DNA of 18,076 nt from JAKZSU01 sp047517485. GTDB lineage: Bacteria > Pseudomonadota > Alphaproteobacteria > UBA7887. Positions 1 through 7,257 of the stretch are shown here, in pieces. The position numbers and the translations under genes were made by a program. The notes below the pieces were generated by a model. That model worked only from the letters and a program-made list of their open reading frames with translations, had not been told where the DNA came from and ran no database searches. The number at the start of each line of letters is the position of its first letter. Position 1 is the stretch's first letter. The stretch spans positions 1 through 18,076 of the forward strand of contig JAKZSU010000196.1 in the NCBI GenBank assembly GCA_047517485.1, in the 5' to 3' direction.

Positions 1-96
1 CGCACACGCCGTCTCCGACACGAACCACGCGTCGAATTCAGTCAGGGTGCGCGGGTAGTCGACCCCGCCTTCGGGATGGGATGCCGGGTTCGCCAT
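1..96 (-). CDS. IS1595-family (ISXO2-type) transposase, N-terminal fragment cut by window edge
   Basis: Reading leftward from an ATG at 96-94, the frame stays open to base 1 and gives 32 residues beginning MANPASHPEGG, followed by DYPRTLTEFDAWF. This resembles the start of IS1595/ISXO2-type transposases, where a PRTL-x-EFDAWF segment precedes a zinc-ribbon and then the DDE-type (DDN/DDE) nuclease domain. Those later domains lie outside the window, so I cannot say whether the transposase is intact. The element's terminus is probably within about 55 bp upstream of the start codon (around 97-150). Family assignment comes from memory of the N-terminal motif, not from a search. Confidence 0.72.
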   Translation of the reverse strand, partial: MANPASHPEGGVDYPRTLTEFDAWFVSETACA

Positions 97-242
97 CCCA
101 ACATATTGACATCACGAGAGCGAAGTGGATACCCTATTTCGTCAATACCAAGCTGTACGACGTGCAGCTTGGCAAGCGCGACCGCGCGCCCGAGCTTATG
201 CGAGGCCAGCCTGCGTGGCGTCTGAACGCGCTTAAAATCAGC
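97..242. other. Insertion-element end and non-coding spacer with an 8-bp hairpin
   Basis: No convincing gene is visible here. The part next to the transposase start should hold the terminal inverted repeat of the IS1595-type element, but without the other end its exact boundary cannot be fixed. At 148-155 CCAAGCTG is matched perfectly by CAGCTTGG at 165-172, a hairpin with a 9-nt loop. It lies downstream of the small lipoprotein gene, but no T-run follows on either strand, so it is not a standard intrinsic terminator. Confidence 0.4.
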
Positions 243-509
243 CTACTGGATCGGCGCCGATCTCTCGGAATCGAGCGGCTCGGCGTAGCATTGCGGCTCG
301 CCGATCGTGGCGTAGCAGTAGACCGGCGGATCGGCCTTGTTGAGGACCATCGGTTTGGGATGCCCGGCGAACATCTTCCACAGCCCGTTTTCGATCGAGG
401 CGACGTCGCGCTCGGTGCATCCCGCGCCGGCCGACAGCAGCGCCATGGATGCGGCCACCGACAAGACGGTGTGCCGCCGAAGACACAGACCAAATTTCAT
501 CGCTTTCAT
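243..509 (-). CDS. Small putative lipoprotein, function unknown
   Basis: The product is 88 residues if translation starts at the ATG at 509-507. A TTG at 530 or the ATG at 500 are alternatives; none has a strong Shine-Dalgarno sequence. The N-terminus is basic (MKAMKFGLCLRRH), then a hydrophobic stretch ends in LLSAGAGC, which can be read as a lipobox. The -3 residue is Gly rather than Leu, so lipidation is probable rather than certain. The mature part has an AGHPKPMVL segment and a paired-cysteine motif, PVYCYATIGEPQCYAEPL, like small uncharacterised alphaproteobacterial lipoproteins I recall. The gene stands alone between the IS end and a divergent hypothetical gene. No function can be assigned. 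Confidence 0.62.
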   Translation of the reverse strand: MKAMKFGLCLRRHTVLSVAASMALLSAGAGCTERDVASIENGLWKMFAGHPKPMVLNKADPPVYCYATIGEPQCYAEPLDSERSAPIQ

Positions 510-526
510 CGCGCAACTGTGCCACG

Positions 527-544
527 CCAACCCTTAAGGATTGG
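527..544. promoter_or_regulatory. 18-bp near-perfect palindrome between divergent genes (possible operator)
   Basis: CCAACCCTTAAGGATTGG reads as its own reverse complement apart from one symmetric pair (C against A). The core CCTTAAGG is a perfect 8-bp palindrome. It lies between the divergent lipoprotein gene and the YD-repeat-like gene, where a regulator site could act on both. A TATAAG at 545-550 sits right beside it but lacks a good -35 partner. The operator role is inference from symmetry and position only. Confidence 0.25.
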
Positions 545-595
545 TATAAGCTGGTTGCTGACGGTGCGGCCTGAATCGCTTCCTCATGACGGTTG

Positions 596-1396
596 ATGAC
601 TGAAATCGAAACCACCGGCGCGGCTTCCCCGCGCGATGCGCTGACACTTTTCGTTTTCACGCCGCGCGGCGGCATGGAGCGGCTGTTCGGCCCGGTTCAT
701 ACGATCACCGACTATGAAGCGGCGATGGCGGATTCGTTCGGAGACTGGGTCGAAAGCACCCCAGTCCGGCTGCGCATCGAACGCTTGAGCGCCACCGGCA
801 CGGTCGTCGAACGCGACCGGTTCAACGCCGACGGCACGCTTCAAGACCATGCGATCTACACGTACGAGCGCGACGGCCGCCTGATCGAGCGCACCCACTA
901 TGACGGCGCCGGAAACGCCTATCTCCGCTACGCCTACACCGCCGACAATGACGGCCGTTTGGTCGAAATGACCGGCCTCGATCCCAACGGCGCCGAACGC
1001 TCGCGACTGCGCCGGCATTATACCGACGACGGTCGCCTCGCTGGATTGGTCGAGTGGCGCGACGCGGCCGATGGCCACGGGCCCGAGGAATCGCAATGGC
1101 GGATCGGCTATGCCAACGACGGCTCGGTCACCCATGCCGAGAGCGAAATGCGCCGCGACGGTGAACTGATCGAACGGACGATGGTTCGCTACGACCGCGC
1201 GGGCAATGTGAGCGAAACCGCGCGCCTATCCCCCGACGGCGCCTGGATCGAAAAATCTCGGCAACTGTTTGGCCCGCAGAAAGAGCGCGGCAACTGGGTC
1301 CGCCGCGTCACCGAACATTGCGTGCGACGATTCGGCCAGGAGCAATTCCAACCGGTCCGCGTGACCTATCGCCGGTTCACCTTTTACGCCGATTAG
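596..1396 (+). CDS. Hypothetical protein with YD/RHS-like repeats
   Basis: The product is 266 residues from the ATG at 596; a TTG directly before it at 593 is the alternative, and neither has a strong Shine-Dalgarno. There is no signal peptide or membrane segment. The middle contains degenerate repeats built around Y-x(2)-DGRLIERTHYDGAGN, then YTADNDGRLVE, HYTDDGRLAG and VRYDRAGNVSE. These resemble the YD (RHS) repeat, which forms beta-strand wrap structures, but the protein is far too short for a toxin-delivering RHS shell and lacks a recognisable toxin tail. The C-terminus is rich in Arg and aromatic residues. Its stop is 2 bp from the stop of the convergent hydrolase gene. I do not recognise a function. 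Confidence 0.7.
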   Translation: MTEIETTGAASPRDALTLFVFTPRGGMERLFGPVHTITDYEAAMADSFGDWVESTPVRLRIERLSATGTVVERDRFNADGTLQDHAIYTYERDGRLIERTHYDGAGNAYLRYAYTADNDGRLVEMTGLDPNGAERSRLRRHYTDDGRLAGLVEWRDAADGHGPEESQWRIGYANDGSVTHAESEMRRDGELIERTMVRYDRAGNVSETARLSPDGAWIEKSRQLFGPQKERGNWVRRVTEHCVRRFGQEQFQPVRVTYRRFTFYAD

Positions 1397-1398
1397 AA

Positions 1399-3459
1399 TT
1401 ACGGCATCAGATATTCGCACGACGGCGAATCGGGATCGCGCGCGATAACGCGGTCGTAGAACGCGGCGCCCTTGGCGACGATCGCCTGTATTTCGAGATC
1501 GAGCAAGAATCCGTCTCCGGCCAGTGCGCCGGCCGCGATGCGGATCGCCTGTTGGTAATCGCCGCGCGTCGGATAGCGCGCGGCGATCGACGGACGTGGA
1601 TCACCCGCGGCCTTGCGTGCCGCCTCGTCGATCGCGAACGGGATGAACGATCCCGACCAGCGGTCGATATGATCGGGCGCGCCGAACCGCGCGCGCCTGA
1701 GATTCCATCCGACATAGGTCCCGAGCGGCTCGGCGGCCGCGGGCATGCGAACGCCGGCCGTGTCGATGCCGTCCGCATCGGGCATCGAGACCCTGGTCTC
1801 AAAGGCGTTGCCGAAACCAGGTGGGGCGCGGTCGACGATGCGCTGACCGACCCAACGCCGGCCGAGATCGAGCCGCGGTGGCCTGAGATTGACCAGCGGC
1901 TTGCGCGAGCCCGGTAGGGTGGGGAAGCGATCGCGGTACGCTTCGACCGTGACCAGGGTCTGGTCAACGATCCGCGGGAAGACGCTATCGGGCGGCATGC
2001 GCCCGCGGCTGATCCAGGCATCGAGGGACAACAGCAGAGCGCGCATCAAGGGGCGATGGTCGAGGGGATTGATGCAGTTCTCGAACCACGCGCGATGGGG
2101 CACCACCCAGTTACCATGCTGGGCACCGGCGAAGACGTACAGCCGCGCGTTGGAATCCAGGGCGACATCGGTCGCGCCGGCGACATCGGTATGGATCAGC
2201 GACGCGGCGCGGGTCCAATATTCACCCGACGTGTTGGTGAAAAAGAGTTTCGGCACCGCCTTCGCGGCGCGCGCGCGCGCCAGTAAGTCGCCGCGCAATC
2301 CGATGGCGGGGTCGTCTTGCGGCACCGTGGTGAAGGGAAAAAAATCGACGGGATATTGATGATCCTCGAAGGCGCTGCCGTGGCGCGTGGTTTGCGCAAA
2401 GCGATGATTGAAGCTTCCCTTGCCGCCGCCGGCGACATGAATCAGCGCCGCGTCGAACACCATGCGGTCGAGCGCATCGACGTGGAAGCCCTCGAGCAGC
2501 ATGTGGGTGATCACCCGCCCGGATTGCGAGATGCCGAAGATGATCGTCTGGTCGAGCGCCCCGCCCACCGGGTTCTGGTCGGTTTCGTCGTAGCGGAAAA
2601 AAGAAAGCGCGTCGCGAATCGCGGTGAGACCGAGCCCGACCGGGCGCGCGCGCGTCGCCTGATAAACCACTTCATAGAGCAATCCCGGGCGAAACCCGCC
2701 ATCGAGCGCGACATGCGTGGGATCGTCGAATTCGCGCCCGTCCTCGGTGCGGGCGAAGCGCCATTGATCGCGTGGAATTTCGCGTCTGGCCGCGCGCTGT
2801 TCGTTGCGCACGGTCATCCGCGCGTCCGCCTGCTCGCGCGAGACCGCCGGATAGCCCCGCGAATTACCCCACGCCAGCGGCTGACTTTCAACCGATCGGT
2901 GAACCGTGATTTCTGCCGAAACCAGTCCCGACAGCGGCTCGCCGTCGTCGCCCAACACCACCGGCAGATCGATCTGCAGGCGCCCGTCGCCATCGATCAC
3001 ATCCCAGTTCCATGCGCTCCACAGCAGGGTGTAGCCGTGGGTGAAGAGAAATCCGGTGCCGGCATCAGCGGCGCTCGACGGCCGATTATTCGAATCGGCG
3101 TCATTGAAAAAGGAAAGCATGGCGACAGTGCCGCGATTTCCGACTTCATACAGGAGGCGGCGGTTGCCGCGCGCCGGGTTGCTCGGGCGTAGCATCAGGA
3201 AGTCGCCGCTGAAGCGAACCATTCCGTCCGGGTCGCGCGGCACCCGCCCGATATCGGTGACATTGGTGTTGGCGGGATCCTCGGGATCGACGGCGTAATG
3301 CAAGCGGCCGGTGATTTTTTCGTAGGCCCCGACGGGGCCGAAACTCTTGCCCCCGGCGAAGGCCACGCGGCCGGTGATTTCGATGCGCTCGACCGCCGCC
3401 CTCGCGCCCGTCGCGCAGAGTGCGACGAACAGCACCGCGGCCATGACAATCCCCCGCAT
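1399..3459 (-). CDS. Secreted alpha/beta-hydrolase-domain protein
   Basis: The product is 686 residues from the ATG at 3459-3457, which has a GGGAGA Shine-Dalgarno just upstream; a TTG one codon earlier is less likely. A Sec signal peptide is clear (residues 1-21, ending ATGARA), so the enzyme is probably periplasmic. The central GISQSGR motif at about 309-315 looks like the nucleophile elbow (Ser313), and AGAQHGN near 445-450 could supply the catalytic His. The length and motif match the uncharacterised family annotated as alpha/beta hydrolase domain-containing protein (I recall Abhydrolase_10). The substrate is unknown; ester hydrolysis is an inference from the fold. It is divergent from the GguC-like gene and may share a control region with it. 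Confidence 0.8.
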   Translation of the reverse strand: MRGIVMAAVLFVALCATGARAAVERIEITGRVAFAGGKSFGPVGAYEKITGRLHYAVDPEDPANTNVTDIGRVPRDPDGMVRFSGDFLMLRPSNPARGNRRLLYEVGNRGTVAMLSFFNDADSNNRPSSAADAGTGFLFTHGYTLLWSAWNWDVIDGDGRLQIDLPVVLGDDGEPLSGLVSAEITVHRSVESQPLAWGNSRGYPAVSREQADARMTVRNEQRAARREIPRDQWRFARTEDGREFDDPTHVALDGGFRPGLLYEVVYQATRARPVGLGLTAIRDALSFFRYDETDQNPVGGALDQTIIFGISQSGRVITHMLLEGFHVDALDRMVFDAALIHVAGGGKGSFNHRFAQTTRHGSAFEDHQYPVDFFPFTTVPQDDPAIGLRGDLLARARAAKAVPKLFFTNTSGEYWTRAASLIHTDVAGATDVALDSNARLYVFAGAQHGNWVVPHRAWFENCINPLDHRPLMRALLLSLDAWISRGRMPPDSVFPRIVDQTLVTVEAYRDRFPTLPGSRKPLVNLRPPRLDLGRRWVGQRIVDRAPPGFGNAFETRVSMPDADGIDTAGVRMPAAAEPLGTYVGWNLRRARFGAPDHIDRWSGSFIPFAIDEAARKAAGDPRPSIAARYPTRGDYQQAIRIAAGALAGDGFLLDLEIQAIVAKGAAFYDRVIARDPDSPSCEYLMP

Positions 3460-3473
3460 CAATGTCTCCCTTG

Positions 3474-3502
3474 TTGGCCAATCCCGCTGCGTCGATTATA
3501 AC
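3474..3502 (+). promoter_or_regulatory. Candidate sigma70-type promoter for the GguC-like gene, with opposed -10 on the minus strand
   Basis: TTGGCC at 3474-3479 and TATAAC at 3497-3502 are separated by exactly 17 bp, giving a plausible promoter whose transcript would begin about 20 bp before the ATG at 3531. On the other strand the same bases (3500-3495) read TATAAT, a perfect -10 consensus pointing at the hydrolase gene, although I see no good -35 partner for it. The shared core is the palindrome TTATAA. Prediction from sequence only. Confidence 0.4.
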
Positions 3503-3530
3503 CGTGATCAGGGGTGTACAGGGGTCTGAC

Positions 3531-4520
3531 ATGCGACTGGTGCAATTCGAAGCCAAGGACGGTGGGCGCAAGGTAGGCGTCGCCGACGACGCGTTGCTGC
3601 GCGTCGTTGCCGGAGCGACGCGGGTGCTCGACCTCGCGCTCGAGGCGGCGCGCGCCGGCGGCGGGCTCCAGGCCCTGGTCGAAAGCCGGCTTGGCGACGA
3701 TGTCGAGGATTATGGCGCGGCACTCGCCGATGGCCGGGTGACGGTTCCGATCGACCACCCCGATCCGGCACACTGTCTGGTATCCGGTACCGGCCTGTCC
3801 CATCTCGGCTCGGCCCAGGCGCGCGACGAAATGCACGCCAAGCTCACCAGCGGCGAATCGCTGACCGATTCGATGAAAATGTTTCAATCCGGTCTCGAAG
3901 GCGGCAAGCCGGCGCCTGGCGAGATCGGCACCGCCCCCGAATGGTTCTGGAAGGGCGACGGCTCGGTCATGGTGGCCAGCGGCACCCCGATCGAAAGCCC
4001 TGGCTTCGCCCTCGACGGCGGTGAAGAGGCGGAGATCGCCGGCGTCTATGTCATCGGCGACGATGGCACGCCGTTCCGTGTCGGTTTCACCTTGGCCAAC
4101 GAATTTTCCGACCATGTTCTCGAACGCCAAAATTATCTTTTGCTGGCGCATTCGAAGCTTCGGCCGTGCGCGCTGGGGCCAGAGTTGCGCCTCGGCGCGC
4201 TGCCGCCCAGCGTCGGCGGCACAATCCGGGTGCGCCGCGGTAATCAAGATCTTTGGACCGGAGAGTTTCTCAGCGGCGAGGACAATATGTCGCACTCGAT
4301 CGGCAATCTCGAACATCATCACTTTCGTTATGCGCTGTTCCGCCGCCCCGGTGACGTTCACATTCATTTCTTCGGCGCCGGCGCGCTCAGCGTCACCGCC
4401 GGAATACAAACCCGAGACGGCGACGTATTCGAAATCGAATCGCCGGAATTCGGCCGGCCCTTGAGCAATCCGCTGAGCGTAAACAGCGGCGATCCCCTCG
4501 TTGAAGTTACGGCACTCTAA
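3531..4520 (+). CDS. GguC/AraD1-family protein (fumarylacetoacetate-hydrolase fold)
   Basis: The product is 329 residues. The ATG at 3531 is preferred over an upstream in-frame start because AGGGGT lies 5 nt before it and family members begin MRLVQF. The C-terminal half carries the family's signature segments: FTLANEFSDHV (about 186-196), GPELRLG, FLSGEDNMSHSIGNLEHHHF (247-266), RPGDVHIHFFG (272-282) and DGDVFEIESPEFGRPL. The family is named after Agrobacterium gguC, found beside a sugar ABC transporter, and related proteins are annotated AraD1. They share the FAH fold, in which acidic side chains bind a divalent metal. The exact reaction here is uncertain; sugar-acid metabolism is likely but no transporter or sugar genes lie nearby. 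It may be co-transcribed with rnd, 35 bp downstream. Confidence 0.85.
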   Translation: MRLVQFEAKDGGRKVGVADDALLRVVAGATRVLDLALEAARAGGGLQALVESRLGDDVEDYGAALADGRVTVPIDHPDPAHCLVSGTGLSHLGSAQARDEMHAKLTSGESLTDSMKMFQSGLEGGKPAPGEIGTAPEWFWKGDGSVMVASGTPIESPGFALDGGEEAEIAGVYVIGDDGTPFRVGFTLANEFSDHVLERQNYLLLAHSKLRPCALGPELRLGALPPSVGGTIRVRRGNQDLWTGEFLSGEDNMSHSIGNLEHHHFRYALFRRPGDVHIHFFGAGALSVTAGIQTRDGDVFEIESPEFGRPLSNPLSVNSGDPLVEVTAL

Positions 4521-4555
4521 TGGCTGTTCAGTTGCGGCATATTTAAGGCATAGAC

Positions 4556-5728
4556 ATGAAACTGATTACCGAGACCTCGGCACTTGCCGAACTGTGTGCC
4601 CGGCTCGCCGAAGAGCCGTTCATCTGCGTCGATACCGAATTCATGCGCGAGAGCACCTATTGGCCAAAGCTCTGCCTGGTGCAGATCGCCGGCCCCGACG
4701 GCGTCGGCTCCGCCGTCGATCCGCTGGCCGAGGGCATCTCGCTCGAGCCGATGATCGAGCTTCTCAACCTGCCGGGCGTGCTCAAGGTTTTGCACGCGGC
4801 GCGTCAGGATCTGGAAATCTTCTACAACATCTCCGGCGGCACGGTCCCGACCCCGCTGTTCGATACCCAGGTCGCGGCGATGGTGTGCGGCTTCGGCGAA
4901 GCGGCGTCGTACGATCGGTTGGCGCGTAAGCTCGCCCGTGCCGACGTCGACAAGGCGTCGCGCTTTACCGACTGGTCGAAGCGGCCGCTGACCGATCGGC
5001 AACTGACTTATGCGCTCGCCGATGTCGAGCATTTGCCGGTGATCTATCAGAAGCTCGAAAAGCGCCTCGGCGAGACCCGGCGCGCCGATTGGGTGGCCCA
5101 GGAGCTCGCGGTGCTGACCGCCACCGACTCCTACGAGCTCGACCCGCGTCGCGCCTGGATCCGGATCAAGACCCGCACCGCGCGGCCAAGGTTTCTCGCC
5201 GTCCTGCGCGAAGTCGCGGCGGCGCGCGAAATATTCGCGCAAAAGACCAATGTCCCGCGCAACCGGATCATTCGCGACGAGGCCCTCCTGGAGATCGCCG
5301 CGCACGAGACCGAAACCGTGGAAGACCTCGCCCGCACTCGCGGGGTGAGCAAGGGCCTCGCCGCCGGCTCGTTCGGCAGCGCCGTCCTCGAGGCGGTGAG
5401 CGTCGGCAAGGCGGTTCCCGAAAGCGAAGCGCCCAAGCCGAACAAGGCAGCGGACAGGCCGCGTGGCGTCGGCCCGTTGGTCGATCTGCTGAAAGTTCTG
5501 CTCAAAATGCGCTGCGAGGAGAACGACGTGGCGATAAAATTGGTGGCGAATTCCGCGGATCTGGAGCGCATTGCCGCCGACGACCGGGCCGACGTGCGGG
5601 CGATGTCGGGGTGGCGCCGCAGCCTGTTCGGCGACGATGCGTTGGCGTTGAAACACGGCACATTGGCGCTCACCGCGGAGCACGGCAAAATCGCCTTGGT
5701 CGAACTCGAGGAACCCTCGTCAGACTAA
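4556..5728 (+). CDS. rnd: Ribonuclease D
   Basis: The product is 390 residues, the normal size. It is a 3'-to-5' exoribonuclease that trims tRNA precursors and other structured RNAs in the cytoplasm. The DEDDy catalytic set is visible: D26 and E28 in VDTEF, D85 in LHAARQDLE, and Y152 and D156 in YALADVEHL. A helical HRDC domain follows at about 208-288 (from RPRFLAVLREVAA to GSFGSAVLEAV), and a second HRDC-like segment is probable in the C-terminal part. The ATG at 4556 is preceded by AAGG at a suitable distance. The gene's TAA overlaps the stop of the convergent ppx gene by 4 nt, so no terminator fits between them. Confidence 0.95.
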   Translation: MKLITETSALAELCARLAEEPFICVDTEFMRESTYWPKLCLVQIAGPDGVGSAVDPLAEGISLEPMIELLNLPGVLKVLHAARQDLEIFYNISGGTVPTPLFDTQVAAMVCGFGEAASYDRLARKLARADVDKASRFTDWSKRPLTDRQLTYALADVEHLPVIYQKLEKRLGETRRADWVAQELAVLTATDSYELDPRRAWIRIKTRTARPRFLAVLREVAAAREIFAQKTNVPRNRIIRDEALLEIAAHETETVEDLARTRGVSKGLAAGSFGSAVLEAVSVGKAVPESEAPKPNKAADRPRGVGPLVDLLKVLLKMRCEENDVAIKLVANSADLERIAADDRADVRAMSGWRRSLFGDDALALKHGTLALTAEHGKIALVELEEPSSD

Positions 5729-7254
5729 TCTCGGGCAACAATCTCGGGGGCCAGGTTCATCGCTCGCGCCAACGCCTCGAATCGTTTCACCACCACTTCG
5801 CCGATCAGCCGCTCGTCGTCTCGGTGATGACTGAGTTTCAACACCTCGCGCCGCGCGTTGACCTTGAGCGCGAACCGGTCGATCAAACCGGGGACGCCCG
5901 CCGAGATGGTCTCGCCGAGCCGCGCGGACAATCCGATCGCACGGGCGCGCTTCGCCGCATCCTCGTCAATCAATCCGAGAATGGCCTTGACCGCCTCGCC
6001 AGGCTCGCCGCTGGTATGGCGGGCGTGAAGCGCGAGCGCCAAATAGGCGCGCCCGGCGTGATCGACATGCAGCGCGGGATTGCGCAAGACCTCCCTGAAC
6101 GCTTGCTCGGCACGGTAATTGGGATGCGCCCGCCAGGCGATATCGCTTAGCAAGCAGGCGGCGTGACGAAGCCGCTTCTCCGCCGCCGGCTCGTCGGCAA
6201 ACAACCCATCGGTCCAGTCCATGAGTTCTTCGGCGTGATCGGAAAAGCGTGCCATGCGGCCGCTAATTTCGCGACACGCGCTGATCAGCGGGTCTTCCGA
6301 CCGGTCATCCGGAGATAGCCGCGCGAACAGCATGCCTTCGCGCAGGCCGTAAGCGGAGAACTCGACGACGGTCGGCGCCAGAATTTTGAGTAACCGGCTC
6401 ATCACCAGGGCACCGAGCGGCAAGAGATCGACGCGCCGCCGTGACACGCCCTCGAGGCGGGCCAGCGATTCGTGGCTTTGCGCCGCCACCAAGCCGACCA
6501 GATCGTTGATCTCGGCCAGCCTCAAACGGTAGCGATGAATGACCTTGAGCGGATAATTGGTCTGCCCCATATGGACCCGCGCCAGGCCCCGCCAACTGCC
6601 GCCGACAGGATAGAGCGCGGTGCCCCGCGCGCGATCGAGCCACTTCAGATCGCCGAGCAGACGATCGGTAATCTCGCGGGCACGCTTCTTGTTGTCGCCG
6701 CATTCCGCGGCCAGGCGCAACGGGCCGAGCGGCAAGGTCACGTGATCGCGCACCGTGCCTTTCTGGAGACGCACCAATTCCAGACTGCCGCCGCCGAGGT
6801 CGCCCATCACGCCGTCGGCCTCGGGCATGCCGGCGAGGACGCCGAGACCCGATAGCTCGGCCTCCTCGGTTCCCGACAGCACCCGAACGTCGAGGCCGCA
6901 CAGGCGTTTAACCTCGGTCACGAATTCGGGGCCGTCTTCGGCATCTCGGACCGCCGCCGTGGCGACGCACTCGACTTCGGCGATCCCCATCGCATCGACC
7001 AGCTCCGCGAAGCGTTGCAGATTGGCCAAGGCTTGGACGATGCCGTCGGGTTCCAGCCGGCCGGTGCTATGGAGAGAGCGGCCAAGACCGCAGAAAATCT
7101 TTTCGTTGAACAGCGCCGACGGGGTGCGGCGAATGCCGTCGAACACCACCAGGCGAATCGAGTTGGAGCCGATGTCGATGACCGCGTAACGGTGCAAGTT
7201 CGATCCCGGAGTGTTGAGTGGCTGATGAAGAATTGCCGCGCTTTTCTCGGCCAT
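5725..7254 (-). CDS. ppx: Exopolyphosphatase (Ppx/GppA family)
   Basis: The product is 509 residues, the size of longer Ppx/GppA proteins. It would release phosphate from polyphosphate ends, or hydrolyse pppGpp; sequence alone does not separate the two, but position next to ppk favours polyphosphate. The ASKHA-fold phosphate-binding motifs are present: YAVIDIGSNSIRLVVFD (23-39), SGTEEAEL (127-134) with the likely catalytic Glu, and GDLGGGSLEL (151-160). A C-terminal helical HD-like region follows. The ATG at 7254 is 3 nt after the ppk stop, so the two genes are almost certainly co-transcribed and probably translationally coupled. Its stop overlaps that of rnd on the opposite strand. Confidence 0.92.
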   Translation of the reverse strand: MAEKSAAILHQPLNTPGSNLHRYAVIDIGSNSIRLVVFDGIRRTPSALFNEKIFCGLGRSLHSTGRLEPDGIVQALANLQRFAELVDAMGIAEVECVATAAVRDAEDGPEFVTEVKRLCGLDVRVLSGTEEAELSGLGVLAGMPEADGVMGDLGGGSLELVRLQKGTVRDHVTLPLGPLRLAAECGDNKKRAREITDRLLGDLKWLDRARGTALYPVGGSWRGLARVHMGQTNYPLKVIHRYRLRLAEINDLVGLVAAQSHESLARLEGVSRRRVDLLPLGALVMSRLLKILAPTVVEFSAYGLREGMLFARLSPDDRSEDPLISACREISGRMARFSDHAEELMDWTDGLFADEPAAEKRLRHAACLLSDIAWRAHPNYRAEQAFREVLRNPALHVDHAGRAYLALALHARHTSGEPGEAVKAILGLIDEDAAKRARAIGLSARLGETISAGVPGLIDRFALKVNARREVLKLSHHRDDERLIGEVVVKRFEALARAMNLAPEIVARD

Positions 7255-7257
7255 CGA

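Noticed and set aside
148..172. Perfect 8-bp hairpin as an intrinsic terminator for the lipoprotein gene
   Set aside because: No T-run follows the stem on either strand, and it lies over 70 bp beyond the stop codon.
2317..3192. 291-codon open frame antisense to the secreted hydrolase
   Set aside because: Arg/His-rich translation without family features, entirely inside a gene with signal peptide and hydrolase motif.
3462..3530. Upstream in-frame start adding 23 residues to the GguC-like protein
   Set aside because: The internal ATG at 3531 has a good Shine-Dalgarno and matches the family start; the added residues are not conserved.
3459..4409. 316-codon frame antisense to the GguC-like gene
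   Set aside because: The plus-strand protein has clear conserved family segments; the antisense translation does not.
4517..5683. 388-codon open frame antisense to rnd
   Set aside because: The rnd product has a full DEDDy set on the other strand, whereas this translation has no recognisable motif; such frames arise readily from high GC and biased codons.
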